Of a DNA stretch of 64,000 nt, positions 8,513-16,267 are shown one piece after another. How positions within the stretch are numbered: the first letter of the stretch is position 1; every line of letters starts with the position of its first letter. Source of the DNA: an uncultured bacterium (lineage in GTDB: Bacteria > Bacteroidota > Bacteroidia > Chitinophagales > Chitinophagaceae); NCBI GenBank assembly GCA_903826405.1, contig CAIKEH010000029.1, positions 29,412 to 93,411 on the forward strand, read 5' to 3'. The notes under the pieces were generated by a model. It searched no databases. It was given only the letters and a program-made list of their open reading frames with translations, and had not been told where the DNA came from. The translations under genes and the position numbers were made by a program.

Positions 8513-9178
8513 ATGAAAGCGTTCCGATTGTTCTACATCAGCCTGCTCATCAGCTTCCTTGGTACCCTTCCGATGGGTACGCTCAACACGGCTGTACTAC
8601 AGATATCCATAAGCGATGGCATACAGGCGGCACTGTATTTTTCCACGGGAGCCCTGCTAGTAGAAGTGTTCATGGTCAGAATGTCATTGATCGCGATGAA
8701 ATGGATATTCGGGCATAAAGTTTTATTGCGGACGTTGGAATGGCTACCGATAATCATCATCTTATGCCTGGCTGCGGGGAATATTTTTGCTGCGATCCAG
8801 CCGAACAATCATAAGAACATCATCCTATCGCATACCATACACCATTTTTGGCTGGGTGTCGGCATGAGTTTTGTCAATCCCATGCAGATCCCCTTTTGGT
8901 TTGGCTGGAGCAAGGTACTCTTGGACCGCGGTATTTTAGGCCATCAGCCATCCGACAGGTATGTATACATCACCGGAATAGGGTTGGGGACCTTTTTGGG
9001 GAACGCTGTTTTCATATGGGGAGGACGGCTCTTGGTGGAGAAACTGAATGCCGATCAGCATGTTTTGAATTGGGTGATCGGCGGTATATTCGCTATCACT
9101 GCGATGATTCAAATCATAAAGATGATCCGGCATGATGACCCTATTTCCAAAATGGAGGACAATATCAATCCAAAATAA
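8513..9178 (+). CDS. LysE-family amino-acid exporter-like membrane protein
   Basis: About 222 aa with five to six hydrophobic segments. The start ISLLISFLGTLPMGTLNTAVLQISISDG matches the LysE/RhtB opening (G-x-x-P-G-P-x-x-x), and the second half has GVGMSFVNPMQIPFWFGW, where LysE proteins carry the conserved Asn-Pro of helix 4. Members export amino acids or related metabolites. I chose the ATG at 8513, since the 63 residues that could be read upstream are polar and unlike a membrane leader. It follows the MFS gene and precedes the DinB gene, all on the plus strand. Confidence 0.82.
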   Translation: MKAFRLFYISLLISFLGTLPMGTLNTAVLQISISDGIQAALYFSTGALLVEVFMVRMSLIAMKWIFGHKVLLRTLEWLPIIIILCLAAGNIFAAIQPNNHKNIILSHTIHHFWLGVGMSFVNPMQIPFWFGWSKVLLDRGILGHQPSDRYVYITGIGLGTFLGNAVFIWGGRLLVEKLNADQHVLNWVIGGIFAITAMIQIIKMIRHDDPISKMEDNINPK

Positions 9179-9256
9179 TGGGTTGACCATCATGCGGAAT
9201 TCATAATTTCACCCTTGACAGGACAACTCCTTGACCTCATCTTAACACCATCCCCA

Positions 9257-9748
9257 ATGAGCCTTGATATATTGCGTCAGGAATTCCTTGACGAAGCTGC
9301 GAAAACCCGAAAAATGCTTTCCGCAATCCCGGAAAATTCGATCGATTGGAGGCCTCACGTGAAATCGTCGACTCTTGGCCAACTGGCCATGCATGTGGCG
9401 AACAATCCTGTTTGGATAACGGTGATTCTGGATTCACAGGAATATGATTTCAATGACCGGCTGGAACCAGCTCCGAAACCGGATTCAAAAAATATCATCC
9501 TTGATCATTTCGAGAAAAGGATATCCGAGAGCATGAAAAGTTTGGATAAAATTACTGTGGGTGAACTGGACAAACTTTGGACCTGCCGTCAGGGAGACAA
9601 GATCTATTTCAGCATATCCAAGGAGGCGGCCATACGAAGTTTCACCATGAATCACTTGATCCATCATCGTGGACAACTCTCCGTCTATCTACGGTTATTG
9701 GACATACCGGTTCCCGGGATGTACGGTCCCAGTGGAGATGGGATCTGA
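9257..9748 (+). CDS. DinB-family putative metal-dependent enzyme
   Basis: 163 aa four-helix-bundle protein of the DinB/YfiT superfamily. The metal-ligand histidines are seen in LAMHVANN and in MNHLIHHRGQLSVYLR, the classic HxxxH arrangement near the C-terminus. DinB proteins act as metal-dependent thiol transferases or hydrolases; the substrate is unknown. The ATG at 9257 is preferred to a TTG at 9215. The gene ends 7 bases from the convergent end of the membrane Fe-S gene. Confidence 0.85.
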   Translation: MSLDILRQEFLDEAAKTRKMLSAIPENSIDWRPHVKSSTLGQLAMHVANNPVWITVILDSQEYDFNDRLEPAPKPDSKNIILDHFEKRISESMKSLDKITVGELDKLWTCRQGDKIYFSISKEAAIRSFTMNHLIHHRGQLSVYLRLLDIPVPGMYGPSGDGI

Positions 9749-9755
9749 GCGCATA

Positions 9756-11081
9756 TCAGGGCATGTCCTTTGTCCAGAGATCCCGATCATCAGGAGAGAA
9801 TTTCCAAGGCGCGAAATTATTCTCAATATTACCGAACATAGCATTCCATTCCTGAGGGGCATTGCTTTGTTCCATGATCAGGTAACGACGTAACTGAATA
9901 ATAATATCAAGCGGACTGATACTCACCGGACACTCCTGCACACAAGCATTGCAGGTTGTACAAGCGCGCAATGCTTCCAGGGGTATGTAGTCACCAAGTA
10001 AACTACGACCATCATCTTTGAATGAACCGTTGATTCGGATGTTTTCACCCACAACTTCCAGACGGTCCCGGGTGTCCATCATGATCTTCCTCGGTGATAA
10101 TGATTTCCCGGTCAGGCTGGCCGGACAAGCAGCAGTACAACGACCACATTCGGTGCAACTGTATGCATCCAAAAGATTATGCCAGCTGAGGTCCATAACA
10201 TCTTTGGCACCGAAACTCTTAGGTGTTTCAGCTGAGCCACCTGCAGGTATAAGATCTGGTTGCATAGAATAGATCACTTCCTGTTGAACCTCCTTCATAT
10301 TGGTCATAGCCCCTGCAGGTTTGATCCGGGCATAATAGGCATTGGGGAAAGCCAATAGAATGTGCAGATGTTTTGACCAGGGCAGGTAGTTCAGAAAGGC
10401 AAGAATGCCCAAAATATGCAGCCACCAGGCGGCCCTCTCCACTATCACTAAAGAAGGACTGCTCAAGGCAGCCAGAAAGGGGTTGACATGTCTGGACACC
10501 ATGAAATCTCCAGTGAGATGATCCCCGAAATGACCATAACCCCTAGATTGGAGCAGTGTATCGGCCGAATTCATCAGGAGAAAAAAGGCCATCAGTACGA
10601 TCTCCGTAACCAGAATGACATTCGCATCGTTTCGGGGCCAACCGTCAAGTTCAGAGTTGGAGAATCGGCTCAAGCGGAGGACATTCCTTCTGAATAGAAA
10701 AACGACACAGGAAAGCAGTACCAATAGGGCTAAGCATTCAAAAGCATTGATCAACAACGGATAAAGATTCCCCAGAGGTACAGAAAAGATCCGATGGGTT
10801 CCCAGAATTCCGTCCAGGACGATCTCGAGGACTTCGATATTAATGATTATGAAGCCGACATAAACCACTAAATGGAGCAGGGCCACAAAGGGCTTCCGAA
10901 ACATCTTTTTTTGCCCCAAAGCGAGCAGGAATACATTACGCCATCTTTCTGCGGGTTGGCCTGGCAGATCCTCTTCCTTTCCGAGAAGGATGTTCCTCCT
11001 GATCTCTGTGATTTTTCTTCCGAAGGTCCATATTGCCACCGCAACCAATACCGAAAAAAGCAACTGTTGTAATATTGCCAT
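9756..11081 (-). CDS. Membrane (Fe-S)-binding protein, HdrC/NarI-like electron carrier
   Basis: 441 aa. The first 250 residues contain five or six membrane segments, followed by a ferredoxin-like domain with two [4Fe-4S] motifs: Cys309/312/315/319 (CTECGRCTAACP) and Cys374/377/380/384 (CTTCNACVQECP). The architecture fits a quinone-reactive membrane subunit that feeds or takes electrons from a CCG-domain protein. That partner is most likely the protein encoded at 4853-5632, which is usually the next gene downstream in Bacteroidota. His residues in the membrane part (for example LLHLVVYVG and WWLHILG) could bind heme b, which is inference. Confidence 0.88.
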   Translation of the reverse strand: MAILQQLLFSVLVAVAIWTFGRKITEIRRNILLGKEEDLPGQPAERWRNVFLLALGQKKMFRKPFVALLHLVVYVGFIIINIEVLEIVLDGILGTHRIFSVPLGNLYPLLINAFECLALLVLLSCVVFLFRRNVLRLSRFSNSELDGWPRNDANVILVTEIVLMAFFLLMNSADTLLQSRGYGHFGDHLTGDFMVSRHVNPFLAALSSPSLVIVERAAWWLHILGILAFLNYLPWSKHLHILLAFPNAYYARIKPAGAMTNMKEVQQEVIYSMQPDLIPAGGSAETPKSFGAKDVMDLSWHNLLDAYSCTECGRCTAACPASLTGKSLSPRKIMMDTRDRLEVVGENIRINGSFKDDGRSLLGDYIPLEALRACTTCNACVQECPVSISPLDIIIQLRRYLIMEQSNAPQEWNAMFGNIENNFAPWKFSPDDRDLWTKDMP

Positions 11082-11147
11082 AAGAGTTGTCTTGCAATCA
11101 CTAAATTACGGGCATAAACCGAAGCATTAAAGAGCCAAATCCCAGAT

Positions 11148-11654
11148 ATGGAAAAAAAGTGCATCCTCAGTGCAGAACTCGCCGCGATGAAACTCAGGCG
11201 AATGGCCTATGAGATCATGGAACACAACCCCGACGCCAGTGCCATAACGATCGCCGGCATTCAAGGGAACGGCGTTTACGTTGCTGGTCAGGTCGCAGAC
11301 CTGTTACGGTCCATTTCCTCCCTGAAAGTGGAAACGCTTATCGTACTCATGGATAAAACAGACCCCCTGAAAGTTCAATTGTCAGAACCCGTGTCCATCG
11401 ATGGAAAGATCATCGTACTGGTAGATGACGTATCCAATAGTGGGAAGGTCCTTCTTTATGCGTTGAAACCTTTTCTGGAAGGTTATCCTAAAAAGATTCA
11501 AACGCTTGTACTTCTGGAACGAAGCCATAAGACTTACCCGATCCATCCGGATTATGTTGGACTTTCACTTTCGACGATGTTGAAAGAGAACATTTCCGTC
11601 GAGATCGTAAATGGTCAGGTTGACAGTGCTTGGCTTGAGGAACCGAACCTTTGA
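11148..11654 (+). CDS. Type I phosphoribosyltransferase-fold protein (PyrR/Hpt-like)
   Basis: 168 aa. The fold is indicated by ITIAGIQGNGVYVAGQVADLL and the PRPP-loop region IIVLVDDVSNSGKVLL (residues 88-103), where the usual VDDVLxTGRT is changed to VDDVSNSGK. Family members use PRPP to make nucleotides or act as RNA-binding attenuators (PyrR). The altered loop keeps both acidic residues and the glycine, so activity remains possible. It begins 66 bases from the divergent membrane Fe-S gene and its end nearly touches the convergent DUF2279 gene. Confidence 0.78.
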   Translation: MEKKCILSAELAAMKLRRMAYEIMEHNPDASAITIAGIQGNGVYVAGQVADLLRSISSLKVETLIVLMDKTDPLKVQLSEPVSIDGKIIVLVDDVSNSGKVLLYALKPFLEGYPKKIQTLVLLERSHKTYPIHPDYVGLSLSTMLKENISVEIVNGQVDSAWLEEPNL

Positions 11655-11659
11655 ACCTT

Positions 11660-12643
11660 TCAAAAATAGAGTGGATACAGATGGAATCCATCCTTGCCGG
11701 AATATTCTATGGCTGGTGCCGGGATCTTCACAAGGTTGAATATGGAGAATACGGTCTTGAGTACCTTGTTTCGGGTTTTGATTCTATTGAGGTCCACGTC
11801 TGCGGACAGAAAGAATCGCCTGTATCTTTTTATGTCTGATCTGTCTATAGGCTCACCTAAAGGCCCGGTCCATTTGTTCTCTCGACCACCCAGCATTACC
11901 CGGGCTCCATATCCGATTGAAAGGCAAAACCAGTTTGGTATCCGACTGGCAGGAAAGATATCGTGAAGGTTCATAGTCAACCAATAGGTTTGGCTATTGT
12001 AATCCTTGAGTAATTTTTCCGGTACCGTTTTGCCAAAAAGATCATCCGATCTCTGCTTGATATCCGTGCTATAAGAGTAGGGTAAAAAACTGTATTTGAT
12101 CTGGAATGTTTGTTTATGCCAAGCCAATTCCTGAAAAGTAAATAAAGACGCCCCGGTGATGTTCATCAGCATATCGCCAGTACTGAAGCCCCATTTTGAG
12201 GAAAACCCGTCCAGGATCTCTATGGCACTCATATAGGCAATACCTGTAATACCACCAATGATAGCGGCCTTTTTATCTCCGATACCAGCCCATTTCCAGA
12301 GCCCCCCGGACAACCTGCTGAGTTGATATGAGGTCCAAAGATGTCCGATCTTATCCATCTGCTGCCATTCTCCCCAATCATTGAAAAAATGGAAATCCGT
12401 TCTTGGGTAATCCGAATACCATGCTTTATCAAGTCCTATATAAGTTCCTACCCAAACAGAAGCTTCTGTGGCTCCAACAACCCATTTCCTTCCAGGATGT
12501 TCGGGTGTAATCCCTTTCACGAAATATGGGGACGAAATAATGGAATCCTGATAGAGGCTGTTTAAACTCGACTGGCCATCAGTTTGAAAAAAGGCCAGCA
12601 GCAAAATCAGTAATATGTAAAATTTTAAATTCAAAATGACCAC
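11660..12643 (-). CDS. DUF2279 family exported protein
   Basis: 327 aa with an N-terminal signal or membrane anchor (LILLLAFFQTDGQ). The central region FFNDWGEWQQMDKIGHLWTSYQLSR, followed by membrane-like GGITGIAYMSAIEILDGFSSKWGFSTGDM, is typical of the DUF2279 (YfiM-like) family of envelope proteins of unknown function. The frame starts with GTG at 12643; a TTG at 12634 is an alternative and no ATG precedes the signal sequence. The C-terminal third is rich in aromatic residues and ends in FHLYPLYF. Confidence 0.8.
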   Translation of the reverse strand: MVILNLKFYILLILLLAFFQTDGQSSLNSLYQDSIISSPYFVKGITPEHPGRKWVVGATEASVWVGTYIGLDKAWYSDYPRTDFHFFNDWGEWQQMDKIGHLWTSYQLSRLSGGLWKWAGIGDKKAAIIGGITGIAYMSAIEILDGFSSKWGFSTGDMLMNITGASLFTFQELAWHKQTFQIKYSFLPYSYSTDIKQRSDDLFGKTVPEKLLKDYNSQTYWLTMNLHDIFPASRIPNWFCLSIGYGARVMLGGRENKWTGPLGEPIDRSDIKRYRRFFLSADVDLNRIKTRNKVLKTVFSIFNLVKIPAPAIEYSGKDGFHLYPLYF

Positions 12644-12778
12644 TAAATTAACGATTCAATCAAAACCTTTGTTGCACATTTGAGAAAGAGATGGTTGACG
12701 TTTCCAAAAATGGATAGCTATTTCCCATTTTTTCAATAATATTATATCTTGAGCCTGATCAATACTTAAATCCCTAAT

Positions 12779-14503
12779 ATGACGGATACGATCTTTCGTA
12801 CACGAGCAGAGGAATGGCTGAACGTCAGCTATGACAAGGCCACTCAGGAGGAGGTCCAAAGGATGTTGGACGGCGATCCCAAGGAACTGGCGGATGCCTT
12901 TTACCGGAATCTCGAATTCGGCACAGGTGGGTTGAGGGGCCTAATGGGAGTAGGGACCAATCGCATTAACAGATATACGATCGGCATGGCCACACAGGGA
13001 TATGCCAATTATCTTAAAAAATCCATAAGTGGGGAGATCAGGGTGGCCATTGCCCATGACAGCCGTAACAACAGTCGCAGTTTTGCGGAGATCACCGCAA
13101 ATGTCATGGCAGCCAATGGCATAAAAGTCTTCCTTTTCGAGAGTATGCGTCCTACGCCAGAACTATCCTTTACGATACGGAAACTGCAATGTCATGGAGG
13201 GGTTGTTTGTACTGCCTCCCACAATCCCAAAGAGTATAATGGATACAAAGCATATTGGAGTGATGGAGGCCAACTCGTTCCTCCTCATGATAAAAATGTG
13301 ATCGAAGAGGTGGATAAGATCGAGTCTGTAGATGCAGTGAAATGGAGTGGGGGCGAAACCAATATCAGAATCGTTGGTCAGGAAATGGATGAAGCATATT
13401 ATGAGATGGTCAAAAATCTCAGCGTCTACCCGGAGGTCATCCAGAAACAACATGATCTGAAGATAGTTTATACCCCCATTCATGGATCGGGGATCAAACT
13501 GGTGCCGGAGATCTTGAAGCGGTTCGGTTTTACTAAGGTTAGTTTAGTGGAGGAACAAATCATTCCTGATGGGAATTTCCCAACGGTCATATATCCAAAC
13601 CCAGAAGAAAGTGAGGCCATGAGCCTAGGATTGAAAAAAGCTAAACAGATCGATGCCGACATCCTTTTGGGAACAGATCCTGATGCAGACAGGGTCGGAA
13701 TCGGGGTCAAGGATGACAAGGGGAATTGGATACTGTTGAACGGAAATCAGACCGCTGTACTTGCATTCAACTATTTGATAGAGGCCCGGAAGGCCAAAGG
13801 CTTGTCCCGGAAAAACGATATGGTCATGAAAACCATCGTTACCACGGAACTGATCGACGATATAGCGGACCGGGAAGGTATCCATTGCTATAACGTACTA
13901 ACCGGATTCAAGTGGATAGCCGAACTCATCAAAGAAAAAGAGGGCAAGGAGAACTACATCATTGGAGGTGAGGAATCCTATGGACTATTGATCGGTGATC
14001 ATTTGAGGGATAAGGATGCTGTCAGTGCCGTGGCATTGCTGTGTGAAATGGCAGCATATGAAAAAGACAAGGGAAGAAGTCTTTTTGAAAAGTTGGTGGA
14101 TATCTATGTCAAATATGGCCTATACAGGGAACACTTACTATCCATAACCAAAAAAGGGATGGACGGGCAGCAACAGATCGCAAATATGATGGAAAGGTTT
14201 CGAAATGAACCGCCCGCAAAGCTCAACGGATCCGAAGTAGTGCATCTCTTAGATTACGAAAAACGTGTTTCGCGTAATTTGATCAATGGGGAAAGTCATG
14301 AAATTGACCTTCCAAAGAGCAATGTTCTGCAATTCATACTTGCAGACGGAAGCAAGATCAGTGCAAGACCTTCGGGGACGGAACCCAAGATCAAATTTTA
14401 TTTCAGCGTTCGTACACCGCTGACAGACAAGGGATCTTTCGACTCCGCCTGGGAAGCTTTGGATGTAAGGATCAGAAACATCATCTCTGACCTGAATCCT
14501 TGA
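12779..14503 (+). CDS. Phospho-sugar mutase (phosphoglucomutase/phosphomannomutase family)
   Basis: 574 aa, the length of the large bacterial PgcA/Pgm2 group. It interconverts hexose-1- and hexose-6-phosphates, supplying glycogen, cell-wall and lipopolysaccharide sugars. The phosphoserine loop is TASHNP with Ser147, the magnesium loop is GTDPDADR with Asp300, Asp302 and Asp304, the sugar-specificity loop is GGEESYG, and the phosphate-binding loop SARPSGTEPKIKFY lies near the C-terminus. All four domains are intact. The true substrate (glucose, mannose or glucosamine phosphate) cannot be read with certainty. It ends before a strong bidirectional terminator. Confidence 0.93.
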   Translation: MTDTIFRTRAEEWLNVSYDKATQEEVQRMLDGDPKELADAFYRNLEFGTGGLRGLMGVGTNRINRYTIGMATQGYANYLKKSISGEIRVAIAHDSRNNSRSFAEITANVMAANGIKVFLFESMRPTPELSFTIRKLQCHGGVVCTASHNPKEYNGYKAYWSDGGQLVPPHDKNVIEEVDKIESVDAVKWSGGETNIRIVGQEMDEAYYEMVKNLSVYPEVIQKQHDLKIVYTPIHGSGIKLVPEILKRFGFTKVSLVEEQIIPDGNFPTVIYPNPEESEAMSLGLKKAKQIDADILLGTDPDADRVGIGVKDDKGNWILLNGNQTAVLAFNYLIEARKAKGLSRKNDMVMKTIVTTELIDDIADREGIHCYNVLTGFKWIAELIKEKEGKENYIIGGEESYGLLIGDHLRDKDAVSAVALLCEMAAYEKDKGRSLFEKLVDIYVKYGLYREHLLSITKKGMDGQQQIANMMERFRNEPPAKLNGSEVVHLLDYEKRVSRNLINGESHEIDLPKSNVLQFILADGSKISARPSGTEPKIKFYFSVRTPLTDKGSFDSAWEALDVRIRNIISDLNP

Positions 14504-14522
14504 AAGTGCCGAAAACGCATAA

Positions 14523-14546
14523 AAAAACCGGGCAAGCCCGGTTTTT
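14523..14546. terminator. Bidirectional intrinsic terminator
   Basis: Hairpin CCGGG-CAAG-CCCGG flanked by A5 on the left and T5 on the right, between the convergent phosphomutase and LysM genes; it can serve both strands. Confidence 0.85.
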
Positions 14547-14563
14547 CATTAAATTGAGGTGGA

Positions 14564-14932
14564 TCAAGAAGGGATCCTAAGCTTTTGACCGAGGAAGATT
14601 TTGTCAGGATCCTTGATGGTATCGCGATTCGCCTCGAAAATAGCCTTCCAATTGGTATTGAAATTCTTAGCGATCTTGCTCAGGTTGTCACCTGCTTTTA
14701 CCTCATACATCTGCTCTGCGCCTTCTGCTACTGAAATATTGAGTACCAGGTCACCGGAACGCATTTCCGGATCAATCTGACCGTAAAGATCCCACAATTG
14801 CTTTTTGACCGATTCTGAGGGAGCTGTACCCGTAACATAAAGAACTTCGTCCTGTTCAGCAACGGTCAGGTCAGAAATTCCAGCACCTTGGGCCGCGTTA
14901 ATGAGACCTTGATATTTGTCTTGCAATGCCAT
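14564..14932 (-). CDS. BON-LysM protein (Kbp/YgaU-like)
   Basis: 122 aa. Residues about 1-65 resemble a BON domain (GISDLTVAEQDEVLYVTGTAPSE) and residues about 73-121 form a LysM repeat (YEVKAGDNLSKIAKNF...KIFLGQKLRIPS). This is the layout of E. coli Kbp (YgaU), a cytoplasmic potassium-binding protein; no signal peptide is visible here either, which speaks for a cytoplasmic place despite the LysM domain. It lies 21 bases downstream of a BON lipoprotein gene, with which it probably forms an operon. Confidence 0.85.
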   Translation of the reverse strand: MALQDKYQGLINAAQGAGISDLTVAEQDEVLYVTGTAPSESVKKQLWDLYGQIDPEMRSGDLVLNISVAEGAEQMYEVKAGDNLSKIAKNFNTNWKAIFEANRDTIKDPDKIFLGQKLRIPS

Positions 14933-14953
14933 TTTGTATATGTTTTATGGATT

Positions 14954-15445
14954 TTAATTCAGGATCTTCATTTGGTTCAAAACTTTCTTGGGTTTAGCCT
15001 CATTGGCAACCTGCATCACCTTCACCAGATCAGATTTTTTGACATCGCCGGTCAGAGTGACTACTCCTGCCGATACGGTTGAGGTTATGCCTTTGATGCC
15101 TTTAGCTGCAAAAACCGAATCTACCATTTTGCGGAGCACATCATCAGGATTGATGATCACCGGAGGCGGAGGCGGGGGCAGGGTGATGTTGTTGACGACG
15201 GACTTCACTCCTTTGATGCCGGTCAAAGCGGCGGCAACTGCAGCTTTAGTGGCATCATCAGCAACTTGGCCCCCAAGTGTGACTATACCATCCTTTACGT
15301 CTACCGTGAGGCCTTGAGCAACGGCACTGACCTTGGAAGTGACTGCTTCAGCAATCTTTGAGTCACTGGGTTTGCAAGCGGTGAAAAAATAGGTTACCAG
15401 AAGTAGCATTCCTATGCCCTTCATGAATCTGGTTGAAAATTTCAT
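14954..15445 (-). CDS. Lipoprotein with two BON domains
   Basis: About 163 aa from the ATG at 15445 (the frame extends to an ATG at 15466). The signal peptide has a lipobox ending in FFTAC. Two BON domains follow (AQGLTVDVKDGIVTLGGQV and GITSTVSAGVVTLTGDVKKSDL), joined by a run of six prolines. BON domains bind phospholipid or keep envelope stability, as in OsmY and DolP. It is the first gene of a pair with the BON-LysM gene at 14564. Confidence 0.84.
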   Translation of the reverse strand: MKFSTRFMKGIGMLLLVTYFFTACKPSDSKIAEAVTSKVSAVAQGLTVDVKDGIVTLGGQVADDATKAAVAAALTGIKGVKSVVNNITLPPPPPPVIINPDDVLRKMVDSVFAAKGIKGITSTVSAGVVTLTGDVKKSDLVKVMQVANEAKPKKVLNQMKILN

Positions 15446-15544
15446 ATTTAATTTATTTGTTGTCAAAGTAAGCGATTCCTCAATTTAGCCAAAAATTCAA
15501 GCCACTAAGTTTGTGAAAGATTATAAAATCAGTTAAGGAAAATT

Positions 15545-15552
15545 TAGTTTTG
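15545..15552 (+). promoter_or_regulatory. Candidate -7 element of pcm
   Basis: TAGTTTTG fits TAnnTTTG exactly and ends four bases before the ATG at 15557. If used, transcription would begin at or inside the start codon, giving a leaderless mRNA. Confidence 0.4.
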
Positions 15553-15556
15553 CGCA

Positions 15557-16216
15557 ATGCGCCCTTCGGAAGATAGTTATTTGCACAAGGGGATGAGGAA
15601 AACCCTCATCGAAGAAATTGGTCGGAAAGGGATCAGCAATCTGCGTGTCCTTGAGGCCATTCAAGCTGTTCCCCGGCATTTTTTTCTGGACTCCGCGTTT
15701 ACCAAACGAGCCTATGAAGACAGGGCTGTCCCCATTGGTGAAGGGCAAACTATTTCCCAGCCCTACACGGTGGCCTATCAATCCGAACTTCTAGATCCAC
15801 GTCCATACGAGAAAGTACTCGAGATCGGTACGGGCAGCGCCTATCAGGCATGCATCCTTGCTTCAATGGGAGCCCAGGTTTTTACCATTGAAAGACAGAA
15901 ATCCCTGTACGACAGCAACAGGAAATTCGATTTTTTGAAGACATTTCCCGGTATAAAGTTTTTTTATGGAGATGGCTTCAAAGGATTACCGACCTATGCT
16001 CCATTTGACAAAGTGATCGTGACCGCTGCTGCTCCTCATGTACCGCAGGATCTCATCGATCAACTCAGGACAGGTGGGGTTTTGGTGATACCCGTCGACG
16101 AAGGGGCACTTCAGCGGATGATGCGCCTCACTAAGCTTGAGGATGGCAGCTTTACGGAAGAACGATTCGATCTTTTTTCTTTCGTTCCCATGCTTCAAGG
16201 CAAGAATATGGAATAA
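15557..16216 (+). CDS. pcm: Protein-L-isoaspartate O-methyltransferase
   Basis: 219 aa. Uses S-adenosylmethionine to methylate isoaspartyl residues in aged proteins, starting their repair. The family signature TISQPYTVAYQSELL is present, followed by SAM motif I VLEIGTGSAYQA (Ala where most have Gly), the acidic FTIERQ, and FDKVIVTAAAPHVPQDLIDQLRTGGVLVIPV. No signal peptide. It stands alone between a divergent lipoprotein gene and a convergent receptor gene, with its own terminator. Confidence 0.94.
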   Translation: MRPSEDSYLHKGMRKTLIEEIGRKGISNLRVLEAIQAVPRHFFLDSAFTKRAYEDRAVPIGEGQTISQPYTVAYQSELLDPRPYEKVLEIGTGSAYQACILASMGAQVFTIERQKSLYDSNRKFDFLKTFPGIKFFYGDGFKGLPTYAPFDKVIVTAAAPHVPQDLIDQLRTGGVLVIPVDEGALQRMMRLTKLEDGSFTEERFDLFSFVPMLQGKNME

Positions 16217-16217
16217 C

Positions 16218-16244
16218 AAAGGCATCTGGATTCCAGATGCCTTT
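16218..16244. terminator. Bidirectional terminator after pcm
   Basis: A 12-bp perfect hairpin, AAAGGCATCTGG and CCAGATGCCTTT around a 3-base loop, between convergent genes. The T-run is short, so termination may be moderate. Confidence 0.7.
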
Positions 16245-16267
16245 GAACCCTTTATTGGGTGGAATCG

